64,000 nt of DNA from positions 1 through 64,000 of the forward strand of contig JAGBSO010000020.1 of the NCBI GenBank assembly GCA_017631795.1, read 5' to 3'. Both the position numbers and the translations under genes were made by a program. This DNA comes from Clostridia bacterium. GTDB lineage: Bacteria > Bacillota > Clostridia > Oscillospirales > Acutalibacteraceae. Below the pieces are notes generated by a model. The model saw only the letters and a list, made by a program, of their open reading frames with translations, did no database searches and was not told the origin of the DNA. Shown here in pieces: positions 1-8,909 of the stretch (position 1 is its first letter; every line of letters begins with the position of its first letter).

Positions 1-914
1 AAGTTGCGATTTTATTTTTTGCAATCACAACAATTATATATAACGGTGTATTCCTGTATTTCATGCTCAGGTATTTCAAAAATCTTGATAAAATCATTGA
101 TGCATCCTGTAATCATGAATATGTTGATTTCTCAAGTGAAAAAGTTCCCGAATCACTCCGTCTGCTTGCTTCAAATCTGACTGATACCAATAAAACTATG
201 CACGAGGCTGTTGCAAAAGCCATACGCGACGAACAGATGAAAACGGAGCTTATAACAAATGTTTCACATGATCTTAAAACTCCCCTGACTTCGCTGATTT
301 CTTATTCAGATCTGCTTGAAAAATGCAACATTGAAGATGAAACTGCACGAAAGTATATAAGTGTCATCAACACACAATCAATAAAGCTCAAACGGCTTAT
401 TGAAGATCTTATAGAAGCTTCAAAGGTTTCTACCGGCAATGTGACTATCAATGCAACAAAACTGAATCTTTCGGAGCTTACAATTCAGGCAATCGCAGAA
501 TTTGCCCCTGAAATGGAGAAAAACGGCAATGAGATTGTGTTCAACGAGCCCGAAAAACCGCCTGTAATTTTTGCTGACGGGTCAAAGACATACAGAATTC
601 TTTCAAATCTTCTGAGTAATGCAAAGAAGTATTCTGCACCTGACACAAGAGTTTATGTTTCAGTTTATACTGACAATCAGAACAGTTATTTTGAAATCAA
701 GAATATTTCTTGTGAACCGCTTAATATTTCTGCTGACGAACTTACAGAACGTTTTGTCCGTGGCGACAAGTCAAGATCAAGAGAAGGAAACGGTCTCGGT
801 CTTTCAATTGCAAAAGATCTTTGTTCATTGCAGAACGGTAATCTGAGCATTACCATTGACGGTGACCTGTTCAAAGTTATCATTCAGCTTCCGTCCACTG
901 ACTCAACAACATAA
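1..914 (+). CDS. Sensor histidine kinase, 5' end outside window
   Basis: Membrane sensor kinase of a two-component system; it autophosphorylates on His and passes the phosphate to a response regulator, presumably encoded upstream and not visible. The frame is open from base 3, and the first 20 codons are a hydrophobic stretch that should be the end of the last membrane helix. Counting from the Met at 63, the H-box NVSHDLKTPLTSL carries His69, the N-box SNLLSNAKKYS is near 181-191 and the GNGLGLSIA box near 242-250. The usual DxGxG box between them is not recognisable (the stretch reads EIKNIS), as in some Firmicutes VanS-like kinases. It ends at a shared terminator facing murC. Confidence 0.9.
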   Translation, partial: VAILFFAITTIIYNGVFLYFMLRYFKNLDKIIDASCNHEYVDFSSEKVPESLRLLASNLTDTNKTMHEAVAKAIRDEQMKTELITNVSHDLKTPLTSLISYSDLLEKCNIEDETARKYISVINTQSIKLKRLIEDLIEASKVSTGNVTINATKLNLSELTIQAIAEFAPEMEKNGNEIVFNEPEKPPVIFADGSKTYRILSNLLSNAKKYSAPDTRVYVSVYTDNQNSYFEIKNISCEPLNISADELTERFVRGDKSRSREGNGLGLSIAKDLCSLQNGNLSITIDGDLFKVIIQLPSTDSTT

Positions 915-920
915 AAAACG

Positions 921-956
921 GACCGATGAACTATAATGCTCATCGGTCTTTTTTTT
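921..956. terminator. Bidirectional terminator between histidine kinase and murC
   Basis: Nine-pair stem GACCGATGA / TCATCGGTC with a ten-base loop. An eight-T run follows on the plus strand, and an A run upstream gives a T run on the minus strand, so it can end both convergent genes. The murC stop codon lies in the T run. Confidence 0.85.
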
Positions 957-2325
957 ACGACATATCTTCAATTATCATTTTTGCAATTTTGTAAACATCG
1001 CCGCAACCAAGGGTGATTATCAGGTCGCCGTCTTCTGCAATTTCCTGTGCACGTTTTGCTGCTTCTTCAAAAGTAGAATACCATTCGCTACCGGGAATTT
1101 TTTCTGCAAGATCTTTTGTGTAGATATTATAAGTATTCTTTTCGCGTGAACCCATAATCTCAGTCAGAATGACTTTATCTGGAATTTTAAGAACATCTGC
1201 AAAATCATCAAGCAGCATTGCTGTTCTTGAAAATGTGAACGGCTGATGAATTGCTATAACTTTGTTATAATTCATCTTCATTGCAGCTTCAAGAGTAACT
1301 TTAAGCTCTGCAGGATGATGTGCATAGTCATCAACAATTTCAATACCGTTTATCTTTGCAAGCTTTTCAAAACGTCTGCCTGCACCTGTAAAGTCTGTGA
1401 GCAATTCTATTGCAGTTTTTGCGTCCACACCTGAATAAACAGCTGATGCAATAACTGCAAGTGAATTATAGACATTGTGATCTCCGGGAACGGAAAGCAC
1501 TGCTCTGCCCTGCTTTTCACCTTTAAAATAAACATCATACTCAGGAAAAGCACCGTTTGACATACTTATGTTTTCGGCATACCAATCATTTGTCTTAGCA
1601 AGACCGAATGAAATCAGCTTTTTATTTTCAAGCCTGTTTACTACTTCAAGGGTATTGGCATCATCACCATTATAAATAACTGTTTCAGCCATATCAGCGA
1701 ACTTAAAGAATGAGTTTTTAAGGTTTTCCATAGTCTTGAAATAGTCCATGTGATCTTCATCTATATTAAGAATCACACAACAAGCAGGAGAAATTTCAAG
1801 GAATGTGTTTGAAAACTCACATGCTTCACAGACAAACAAATCAGTATCGCCTGTAATACCGTTTGTGCCTGTCATAGGAAGCTTACCGCCTATAACCGCA
1901 GAAGGGTCTGCACCTGCATTGATAAGCACCTGAGTGAGCATTGATGTAGATGTGGTTTTTCCGTGAGTGCCGCTTATGCCAATGCAGTTGCTGAATTTTC
2001 TTGATACCGCACCGAGAAGTTTTGATCTCTCAAAAGTAGGGATTCCGCTTGCCTTTGCAGCAATCAGTTCAGGATTATCTGCCATGATTGCAGCAGTATA
2101 AACGATCATTTCCGCACCGTTTATATTTTCTGCACACTGCCCCATTTTGACATCTATTCCGAGTGCTCTGATTCTTTTGAGTGTATCTGTTTCGTTATTA
2201 TCGGAACCTGTCAGAACATATCCCTTGGAGTGAAGAATCTCTGCTAGTGGACACATTCCTGAACCGCCTATACCGATAAAATGTATTTTCTTTACCTTAT
2301 CAAGGTATGTATCTGCTTCAAACAA
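955..2325 (-). CDS. murC: UDP-N-acetylmuramate--L-alanine ligase
   Basis: Adds L-alanine to UDP-MurNAc using ATP, the first amino-acid step of peptidoglycan precursor synthesis in the cytoplasm. At 456 aa it has normal length. An N-terminal Rossmann-like region (GIGGSGM near 18-24) binds the UDP-sugar; the Mur ligase P-loop GTHGKTT is at 119-125; the C-terminal part contains DDYAHHP, typical of MurC. The start is TTG, preceded by GGAG about ten bases upstream. The PHP phosphoesterase gene ends 16 bp upstream on the same strand, so the two probably form one transcript. Confidence 0.95.
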   Translation of the reverse strand: MFEADTYLDKVKKIHFIGIGGSGMCPLAEILHSKGYVLTGSDNNETDTLKRIRALGIDVKMGQCAENINGAEMIVYTAAIMADNPELIAAKASGIPTFERSKLLGAVSRKFSNCIGISGTHGKTTSTSMLTQVLINAGADPSAVIGGKLPMTGTNGITGDTDLFVCEACEFSNTFLEISPACCVILNIDEDHMDYFKTMENLKNSFFKFADMAETVIYNGDDANTLEVVNRLENKKLISFGLAKTNDWYAENISMSNGAFPEYDVYFKGEKQGRAVLSVPGDHNVYNSLAVIASAVYSGVDAKTAIELLTDFTGAGRRFEKLAKINGIEIVDDYAHHPAELKVTLEAAMKMNYNKVIAIHQPFTFSRTAMLLDDFADVLKIPDKVILTEIMGSREKNTYNIYTKDLAEKIPGSEWYSTFEEAAKRAQEIAEDGDLIITLGCGDVYKIAKMIIEDMS

Positions 2326-2341
2326 TGAATTTCATCTCCGA

Positions 2342-3157
2342 TTATTCTATGGGTATTTCAACAGGCTGTCTCTTCTGGAATAATGTCACACAGTCAAAAC
2401 CTGCAGTTTTTACAACAGCCATCGCATCTTTTATACCAACTGCAATATGCTGAGCAAAGTGCGCATCAGAACCGACAGAAACCATCTTACCGCCGAGTTC
2501 TTTGAATCGTGCAACAGTTTCAGGTTCAGGAGAAAATCTGTTTATAGGCTGTCTGAGACCTGCTGCATTGATTTCAAGTGCAATATCCTTTTCTGCAGTA
2601 AGCTTCAGAATTTCATCAACTTTTGATTTATACTCATTAATATCAACGAGAATATTATTTCTTGAGAAAAGGTATCTGAACGGATATGTAAGATGAGCAA
2701 GGATATCAAAATTGCCCCATTCAAGCATAGTCAGAATCTCATCAAAATATTCATTCATAGTTGCTTTTATATCAATCTTGGAGAAATCTTCAATATAGTA
2801 GAAATCTTCACGCTTTCTTAAATTATGAACAGAACCGATGACAATATCAAATTTCTGAGAAGCAAGAATCTTTTCTGCAGTTTCAATATCATAGGCGGGC
2901 TGACCGAGTTCAATACCGTTAAGAACAAGAAGCTTGCCCATAAATGCACTTTTTGCCTTAGCAATTTCAAAAAATGCTTGCCTGACATTTCGTTCACCTT
3001 CTGCATCAAAAGCATCCACTTCACAATGATCTGTAAATGCAATAGCACGAAGACCTTTATTACAGGCCGCTTCACACATATATACTGTTGAATGATTTCC
3101 GTCAAAGGAATTGTCAGTATGGTTATGCATATCAATTATATTTTTATATGTTTCCAT
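2342..3157 (-). CDS. PHP-domain phosphoesterase, HisJ-type
   Basis: Member of the polymerase-and-histidinol-phosphatase (PHP) superfamily of metal-dependent phosphoesterases. Metal-binding motifs are DMHNHTDNSFDG at the N terminus, FTDHCE, IGSVHNL and, near the C terminus, GSDAH; this order is that of HisJ-type histidinol phosphatases. No other his genes are nearby, so the substrate is uncertain and a general phosphoesterase is possible. The ATG at 3157 is preferred over the in-frame GTG nine bases upstream because AGGTGA lies at correct spacing before it and overlaps that GTG. About 271 aa. Probably cotranscribed with murC; divergent from ispE. Confidence 0.8.
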   Translation of the reverse strand: METYKNIIDMHNHTDNSFDGNHSTVYMCEAACNKGLRAIAFTDHCEVDAFDAEGERNVRQAFFEIAKAKSAFMGKLLVLNGIELGQPAYDIETAEKILASQKFDIVIGSVHNLRKREDFYYIEDFSKIDIKATMNEYFDEILTMLEWGNFDILAHLTYPFRYLFSRNNILVDINEYKSKVDEILKLTAEKDIALEINAAGLRQPINRFSPEPETVARFKELGGKMVSVGSDAHFAQHIAVGIKDAMAVVKTAGFDCVTLFQKRQPVEIPIE

Positions 3158-3220
3158 AAAAATCACCTGCTATATGTTACCACAAACAAAATATCTTTAC
3201 AATATTTTCTAAAAAAAATG

Positions 3221-3249
3221 TTGAAAAATTTACACAAAGAAGTTAAAAT
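3221..3249 (+). promoter_or_regulatory. Predicted sigma-A promoter of ispE
   Basis: TTGAAA at 3221-3226 and TAAAAT at 3244-3249 with a 17-bp spacer, 38 bp before the ispE start. Read directly; no experimental start is known. Confidence 0.65.
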
Positions 3250-3286
3250 AGATTCAAATAACTCCGATAAGGATGGAATATTATAC

Positions 3287-4159
3287 ATGAAAATCAGCAT
3301 TAAAGCAGCAGCAAAAGTAAATCTGTTACTTGATCTGACTGCAATTCTTGAGAACGGATACCACAGCATATACACTGTGATGCAGTCTGTAGGAATTTTT
3401 GACACCGTAACAATTGAAACAAATGACAGCGGAGAAATCAGCCTGTCCTGCACAGACGATAAAATGCCGTTGAATAACAAAAATACCGCATGGAAAGCTG
3501 CAGAAGCATTTTTTGAATACATTGATAAGCCTGTAACTGGAGTTAACATTCATATTGATAAAGTTATTCCCTCACAGGCAGGAATGGCAGGCGGAAGTGC
3601 GGATGCTGCCGCTGTAATAAAAGCTCTTGACATCTTATTTGATACAAAACTCTCCGACATTGATTTATACAGAATCGGTGAAAAAGTCGGTGCAGATGTC
3701 CCTTTCTGCCTTACAGGCGGTACAAAACTTTGCCTGAATAAAGGCGAAATAATGGCAACACTTCCTGATTTCCCGTATTGCCATATAGTTGTTGCAAAAC
3801 CTGACCAGGGAGTTTCAACAAAAGAAGCGTATGATAATTTTGATTCAGCCGAATGGATAAGACATCCTGACAATGAAGGTTTTCTTTTTGCCGCAACACA
3901 AAGCAATTTTGATATTATGTGCAAAAAGGCTGCAAATGTATTCGAGCAGGTAGTAGAAGTCAGTGACAGAGTAAAAATCAAAGCTATTATGCGCAACAAC
4001 AATGCAAAATTTGCAATGATGACAGGCAGCGGTGCTGCTGTTTTCGGTGTTTTTGAAAACGAAAATGACGCAAACACATGTTATAATGAACTTTCAAAAG
4101 CCTATTCAGATATATTTATCACAGAGCCTACAAAACAAGCTTTATTTATTGAAGAATAA
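3287..4159 (+). CDS. ispE: 4-diphosphocytidyl-2-C-methyl-D-erythritol kinase
   Basis: GHMP-family kinase that phosphorylates CDP-methylerythritol in the MEP pathway of isoprenoid synthesis, implying this organism uses MEP rather than mevalonate. The N-terminal KAAAKVNLLLDL motif and the ATP-binding glycine loop PSQAGMAGGSADAAA (about 95-109) are diagnostic; the C-terminal MTGSGAAVFGVF fits the family. The open frame reaches 3092, but the ATG at 3287 is chosen because AAGGATGG lies ten bases upstream and the product then starts at the conserved domain (290 aa, usual length). Followed by a terminator, so apparently monocistronic. Confidence 0.93.
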   Translation: MKISIKAAAKVNLLLDLTAILENGYHSIYTVMQSVGIFDTVTIETNDSGEISLSCTDDKMPLNNKNTAWKAAEAFFEYIDKPVTGVNIHIDKVIPSQAGMAGGSADAAAVIKALDILFDTKLSDIDLYRIGEKVGADVPFCLTGGTKLCLNKGEIMATLPDFPYCHIVVAKPDQGVSTKEAYDNFDSAEWIRHPDNEGFLFAATQSNFDIMCKKAANVFEQVVEVSDRVKIKAIMRNNNAKFAMMTGSGAAVFGVFENENDANTCYNELSKAYSDIFITEPTKQALFIEE

Positions 4160-4180
4160 AATTTGAATATTTTTCCATAC

Positions 4181-4217
4181 GACCGTCTATCATTAAGTTG
4201 ACAGACGGTCAATTTTT
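4181..4217 (+). terminator. Terminator after ispE
   Basis: Stem GACCGTCT / AGACGGTC with a 14-base loop followed by AATTTTT. It lies between ispE and spoIIR, just before the spoIIR ribosome site. Confidence 0.75.
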
Positions 4218-4237
4218 ATTGAGAAAGGAACATAAAA

Positions 4238-4861
4238 ATGAATAAACATTCTTCAATTACAATCGGAATTACAACAGCGGTAATATTTCTGATTATTTAT
4301 AATATTTCGGCTTTTGCGTTTCAATGCAACGAAATCCGTGCAAACACAATCAGATTACATGTCATAGCAAATTCAGATTCCGATGAAGATCAGAATATAA
4401 AATTAAAAGTAAGGGATGCACTGCTCGATGCAGGTTCAAATATTTTTGACGGTACTGTGACACCTGCCAACGCTCAGAAAAAAATAGCAAATGAGATAAA
4501 CAATCTTGAAAACACTGCAAACAGAGTATTACAGAAATACAACAAAAATTATCATGCAACAGTGACATTAACAACAGAATATTTCGATACCAGAATATAT
4601 GACGATAATATTACTTTACCTGCAGGAAAATACCTTGCGCTGAAAGTAGTACTCGGTGAAGGTAACGGAAAAAACTGGTGGTGTGTTATGTTCCCCTCGC
4701 TTTGTCTGCCTGCAACAGAAAAAACCAATAATAATTCTTTAAAAAACACTTACACTGACAGTGAAAAATACATTATTGAAAACCAGAATAAATATGAAAT
4801 ACATTTTAAAATAATTGAAATAATTGAAATAATAAAGAATAAAGTTGACATTCAACATTAA
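4238..4861 (+). CDS. spoIIR: Stage II sporulation protein R
   Basis: SpoIIR is made in the forespore, secreted across the septum, and triggers SpoIIGA to process pro-sigma-E in the mother cell. The 207-aa product has an N-terminal hydrophobic segment (about 10-28) acting as export signal, then the family signature IRLHVIANSDSDEDQ (38-52) followed by KLKVRDALL, and GKNWWCVMFPSLC in the C-terminal half. The ATG has a GAAAGGAA ribosome site. Its presence is good evidence that the organism sporulates. A forespore sigma-factor promoter would be expected but was not confidently located. Confidence 0.93.
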   Translation: MNKHSSITIGITTAVIFLIIYNISAFAFQCNEIRANTIRLHVIANSDSDEDQNIKLKVRDALLDAGSNIFDGTVTPANAQKKIANEINNLENTANRVLQKYNKNYHATVTLTTEYFDTRIYDDNITLPAGKYLALKVVLGEGNGKNWWCVMFPSLCLPATEKTNNNSLKNTYTDSEKYIIENQNKYEIHFKIIEIIEIIKNKVDIQH

Positions 4862-4908
4862 GGTGACAATGAATATTTATATAACTTTGCAGATAATATT
4901 CACAACAA

Positions 4909-5013
4909 GTTTTGAACATGTAAAGTTAATTAGCCTTACAATTTTTGCACATTTTTACCCACTTATGAACATTTTGAACACCTTTTTGAACATTTTTTCA
5001 AACATTTTAAACA
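4909..5013. repeat. AT-rich run of short TGAACA-like repeats
   Basis: Non-coding stretch between spoIIR and the HAD gene. Units resembling TGAACATTTT recur five or six times, some with AAACATTTT variants. No coding frame or promoter here is convincing. Confidence 0.45.
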
Positions 5014-5089
5014 TAGGAAGCTTGCAACCTTTACACCACGTGTTTATAAAAATATTGTAAAGCTTATTCACTTTTCAGACAGTAAAATG

Positions 5090-5127
5090 AAAAATAACAG
5101 GTGTAAAGCTGTATGCTCACACCTGTT
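5090..5127 (-). terminator. Terminator of the HAD phosphatase gene
   Basis: Nine-pair stem AACAGGTGT / ACACCTGTT with a 14-base loop; on the minus strand it is followed by a T-rich tail (TATTTTTCATTTT). It lies just after the HAD gene stop. Confidence 0.75.
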
Positions 5128-5134
5128 GTTCCAC

Positions 5135-5704
5135 TTATTTTATCTGAGAAATCTTATCGCCTTTAACAAGGAATACCCTTTTTGCGTATTCAGCAAAAAA
5201 ACCGTCATTTTTGATTGAGTCAGTATAAAAATCATCAATTTCAACGTCACCAAAATCCTCTTGCAATGCCTTGATTTTATTCTGACGCATACAGATTCTT
5301 GTTATCTGCCCTGTTTTATCATCAATCTTTGAACAGACAATATTCTTTATACCGAGTCTTTTAGCAATCTCCTTGATTGTAAGTTCAGGTGATGCTGTAA
5401 GAATAAGGTCATCTTCTTTCTGCACATCTTTATAAAAGCTCTTTATATTGTGCATGTGACTGTCCCAGAATTTCTGAGTAAATTCCTCCCATTTGTCATA
5501 GTCGCAATAGCATTTTTTAATGACCGGTGCATAATCGGTCATCATCTGTTCGACTGTCACTTTGCCAAGCTTATATTTAAGAAATGCAAACATTACTTTC
5601 GGAAGAAAGCGGGCAATAGCAGGATTGACTTTTATATACTCAATAAAAAAGTCGAAAAAGCTTTCGCCATCATAAATTGTGTTGTCAAAATCATAAATAT
5701 TCAT
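5135..5704 (-). CDS. HAD-superfamily phosphatase, subfamily IB-like
   Basis: Probable cytoplasmic phosphomonoesterase. Motif I DFDNT (residues 5-9) carries the nucleophile and acid/base Asp, followed by a helical cap (FFDFFIEYI...). Motif II is LTASPE in the middle, and the acidic C-terminal motif is FYTDSIKND. This layout resembles phosphoserine-phosphatase-like HAD-IB enzymes; the substrate cannot be told. The Met at 5704 is chosen because it places motif I at the N terminus (about 189 aa); an ATG five codons upstream is possible and neither has a clear ribosome site. Divergent from the alpha-mannosidase gene. Confidence 0.75.
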   Translation of the reverse strand: MNIYDFDNTIYDGESFFDFFIEYIKVNPAIARFLPKVMFAFLKYKLGKVTVEQMMTDYAPVIKKCYCDYDKWEEFTQKFWDSHMHNIKSFYKDVQKEDDLILTASPELTIKEIAKRLGIKNIVCSKIDDKTGQITRICMRQNKIKALQEDFGDVEIDDFYTDSIKNDGFFAEYAKRVFLVKGDKISQIK

Positions 5705-5757
5705 ATTTTGATTATACATTATATTTATAATTATTTCAATAATATTGCATAATTTTA

Positions 5758-5786
5758 TTGAAAAAAACAACTACATGTTGTATAAT
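5758..5786 (+). promoter_or_regulatory. Predicted promoter of the alpha-mannosidase gene
   Basis: TTGAAA and a consensus TATAAT with a 17-bp spacer. The spacer contains an inverted repeat ACAAC-TACAT-GTTGT (about 5767-5781) reaching into the -10 box, a plausible operator position. Confidence 0.7.
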
Positions 5787-5819
5787 CACTAAGTAAATAA
5801 AATCCATGAGGTGATTATA

Positions 5820-8800
5820 TTGTTAAACGAACCCCAGATTAAAAAACTTATAGGCAAACTTGAGCTTTTTGCAACTCTCGTTGAACCTATGATTTTTGAA
5901 AAACAAGGTGAAATCGAATGCTCCGCATTCCTTACACAGGACAGACTTCACGACATCCCTGCTGATGATAAGTTTACCCCTGTTGATAAAGGATATGTCT
6001 GGTATGGCAAGGATTCATACTGCTGGTTCAAGGGTCAGTATACCGTTCCAGCAAATCTTGCAGGCAGAGATCTTTTTATCAAACCCCATATGCAGGGTTA
6101 TGAAGCTCTCCTTTTTGTAAACGGCAGAACAATGGGCACATTTGCCACCAAAATTGTTTATACAGGCCATGGCAACCATTACTGCGACATGATCAAGAAA
6201 AATGCTGTTGCAGGCGAAAATCTTGACATTGTTATCGAATATTACGGCGGTCATGACTACCCCGGATGCCATCCCACAGAAGATGCAGGCATCAAGGATT
6301 ATAACTTCAGGTATGAAGGTGCTGACATCTGCACAAAGAACTATGAAATCCAGGAATTCTATTTCGATCTTCTTACAGTTCTTCAGCTTGCAACATCACT
6401 TCCTGATGACAGTTTCATGAGAGGACAGGCAATCAACGCTCTTTACGAAGTACATAAAAATGTATACTATCTTCTTGAAGATACCGATATGGATTCATTT
6501 ATCGACGGTATCAGAAAGTCTGTTCCTGCCCTTAAAAAGGTTCTTGCAATGAAGTCAGAAGATTCAGCACCATTTGTTGGCCTTATCGGTCATTCACATA
6601 TGGATACTGCATGGCTCTGGCATGTAGGCGAAACTGAAAAGAAAGTTATCAGAACATATGCTAACGCTCTTAACCTTATGGATCAGTATCCTGAATATAA
6701 CTTTATCCAGAGTTCTGCATGTCATGGAGATATGATCCGTAAGAACAGACCCGAACTTTTCGAAAGAATTGCTGAAAAAGTTCGCGAAGGCAGATATGAA
6801 CCCAACGGCGGCGTGTGGGTTGAATGTGACTGTAACATCACATCAGGTGAATCAATGATCCGTCAGTTCCTCTGGGGACAGAGATTCACAAGAAAGTATT
6901 TTGATTACACATCTGACTGTTTCTGGCTTCCCGACACATTCGGTTATTCGGCAGCTATTCCGCAGTTCATGAAGGACTGTTCAATCGACTACTTCCTTAC
7001 AACAAAGCTTTCATGGAATGACACAAACACATTCCCCTATGACACATTCAACTGGCAGGGGCTTGACGGCACAACAGTTTTCACACATTTCAACAGAACA
7101 CACATGTATCCCGATGTTGTAGCTACAATCAGAGAAACAAAAGGATGGCTCAAACAGAAGAGTGTATCAAACAAGAGACTTATGTCTTATGGTTTCGGTG
7201 ATGGCGGCGGCGGCCCCCAGTTCGAAATGATCGAGCATGCGAAGAGAATTGCTGACCTTGACGGTGTCGGCAAATCAAAACATATGTCTGTAAGCGAATT
7301 TATGAAAGACCTTGAAGCTACAGCTGTAAACCCCAACACATACAGAGGCGAACTTTATCTTGAGCTTCACAGAGGTACTCTTACAAATCAGCATACAATC
7401 AAGCGAAACAACAGAAAATCTGAACTTGCACTCCGTGACCTTGAAATTCTTACAGTAAACGAAGCTGTAAAAGCCAAGAAGGATGCTTCAGGAGAAAAGA
7501 TTGCGCCTCTTTATGAGACACTTCTTATAAATCAGTTCCATGACATTCTTCCCGGAACTTGTCTTCACAGAGCTCATGCAGAAAGCCGTGAACAGACAAC
7601 AGCGCTTATCAAAGATGCAAACGAACAGATTGCAGCTATCGTAAACGGTGACAACAACGAAACTGTTACATTCATCAATACTCTTTCATTTGACAGAAAT
7701 GATGCAGTATTTATGGATTACAACGGCTATATCGTTGATGCTGATTGCAGACAGCAGATTTATACAGACCTTGACGGCAACAAGAAACTGATCGTAAGCG
7801 GAATTACAGTACCTGCAATGGCTTCTGTAACTCTCAATCTCAAGAAGGGTGAACCCGAAGCAACACCTGTATTCACAGCAGAAGCTGACACTCTTGAAAC
7901 TCCCTTTGCAAAAGTTACATTTGCAGAAAACGGAACAATCAGCTCTTTTGTTGACAAGACTGCAAACAGAGAAATTCTCGGCAATGAATACAACTTCAAC
8001 ACATTCCTTATGGCTGAAGACGTACCCGACCAGTGGGACAACTGGGATATAGATGCTGATATTCAGTGCAAATTCAAGGATGTTTCAAACCTTGTTTCAA
8101 GAGAAGTTGTATCTGTTGGTGCTGCAGCATATATTATCCGTTCAGAATATAAGATTTCCGCAAAATCAGGCGTAAAGCAGGATATGATCTTCTTTGCTGA
8201 TTCAGCAGAAGTAAGATTTGAAACTGTTATGGATTGGCAGGATGACCACAGACTTCTTAAAGTTGCGTTTGACACAAATGTCAGCGATGATTTTGCTAGA
8301 CATGAAATTCAGTTCGGTCACGTAAAACGCCCCACAACAAGAAACAATTCTATCGAAGAAGCTAAGTTTGAAGTTGTCAACCACAAGTACACTGACCTTT
8401 CAGAATCAAGATACGGTGTTGCAATTCTCAACGACTGTAAATACGGTATCACTGTTGAAGGTGGAAATCTTCGTCTGTCACTTCACAAGGGCGGTACTCA
8501 TCCTGATGCTAAGGGTGACCACGATTGTCCCCACAAGTGTACATATTCACTCCTTCCTCATAACAGCGGATTCAATTCAACATCTGTTATCAGACCTTCA
8601 TATGAGCTCAATATTCCTGTTATTGCAGCTACCGGTAACTATGAAATGTCTGCACCTGTAACAGTTTCTGCTGACAATATCTTCGTTGAAGCTATCAAGC
8701 CCTGTGAAGACACTCAGAAAGCATTTATTGTACGTATGTATGAAGCAGAAGGAACAAGAACAAATGCAACACTTTCCTTCCCCGGTGCTGTAAAGTGTGA

Positions 8801-8897
8801 TATCACAAATATGCTTGAAGAAACTCTTGAAGAACTCACAGATGCGAATGTTACATTCAGACCCTTTGAAATCAAGACTGTTAAAGTATATTATTGA
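5820..8897 (+). CDS. Alpha-mannosidase, glycoside hydrolase family 38
   Basis: Retaining exo-alpha-mannosidase that removes mannose from glycans, using a catalytic Asp and one Zn ion. At 1025 aa it matches cytosolic bacterial and ManA-like GH38 enzymes. The catalytic barrel starts near residue 255 with IGHSHMDTAWLWH (Zn-binding His and Asp), and the nucleophile Asp is in WLPDTFGYS near 371. The long C-terminal half is beta-rich with no known catalytic residues. No signal peptide is seen, so it likely acts on imported oligosaccharides. TTG at 5820 is preferred over GTG at 5811 because GAGGTGAT overlaps that GTG. Codon use (CTT, AAG, GGC) suggests high expression. The MscS gene starts 12 bp later. 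Confidence 0.93.
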   Translation: MLNEPQIKKLIGKLELFATLVEPMIFEKQGEIECSAFLTQDRLHDIPADDKFTPVDKGYVWYGKDSYCWFKGQYTVPANLAGRDLFIKPHMQGYEALLFVNGRTMGTFATKIVYTGHGNHYCDMIKKNAVAGENLDIVIEYYGGHDYPGCHPTEDAGIKDYNFRYEGADICTKNYEIQEFYFDLLTVLQLATSLPDDSFMRGQAINALYEVHKNVYYLLEDTDMDSFIDGIRKSVPALKKVLAMKSEDSAPFVGLIGHSHMDTAWLWHVGETEKKVIRTYANALNLMDQYPEYNFIQSSACHGDMIRKNRPELFERIAEKVREGRYEPNGGVWVECDCNITSGESMIRQFLWGQRFTRKYFDYTSDCFWLPDTFGYSAAIPQFMKDCSIDYFLTTKLSWNDTNTFPYDTFNWQGLDGTTVFTHFNRTHMYPDVVATIRETKGWLKQKSVSNKRLMSYGFGDGGGGPQFEMIEHAKRIADLDGVGKSKHMSVSEFMKDLEATAVNPNTYRGELYLELHRGTLTNQHTIKRNNRKSELALRDLEILTVNEAVKAKKDASGEKIAPLYETLLINQFHDILPGTCLHRAHAESREQTTALIKDANEQIAAIVNGDNNETVTFINTLSFDRNDAVFMDYNGYIVDADCRQQIYTDLDGNKKLIVSGITVPAMASVTLNLKKGEPEATPVFTAEADTLETPFAKVTFAENGTISSFVDKTANREILGNEYNFNTFLMAEDVPDQWDNWDIDADIQCKFKDVSNLVSREVVSVGAAAYIIRSEYKISAKSGVKQDMIFFADSAEVRFETVMDWQDDHRLLKVAFDTNVSDDFARHEIQFGHVKRPTTRNNSIEEAKFEVVNHKYTDLSESRYGVAILNDCKYGITVEGGNLRLSLHKGGTHPDAKGDHDCPHKCTYSLLPHNSGFNSTSVIRPSYELNIPVIAATGNYEMSAPVTVSADNIFVEAIKPCEDTQKAFIVRMYEAEGTRTNATLSFPGAVKCDITNMLEETLEELTDANVTFRPFEIKTVKVYY

Positions 8898-8909
8898 TAG
8901 GTGATTTGT

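Noticed and set aside
3550..4077. 175-codon frame antisense to ispE
   Set aside because: It lies wholly within ispE and has Ser/Ala/Phe-rich shadow composition.
4845..5060. 71-codon open frame after spoIIR
   Set aside because: Composition follows AT-rich repeat DNA, there is no ribosome site, and it overlaps the spoIIR end.
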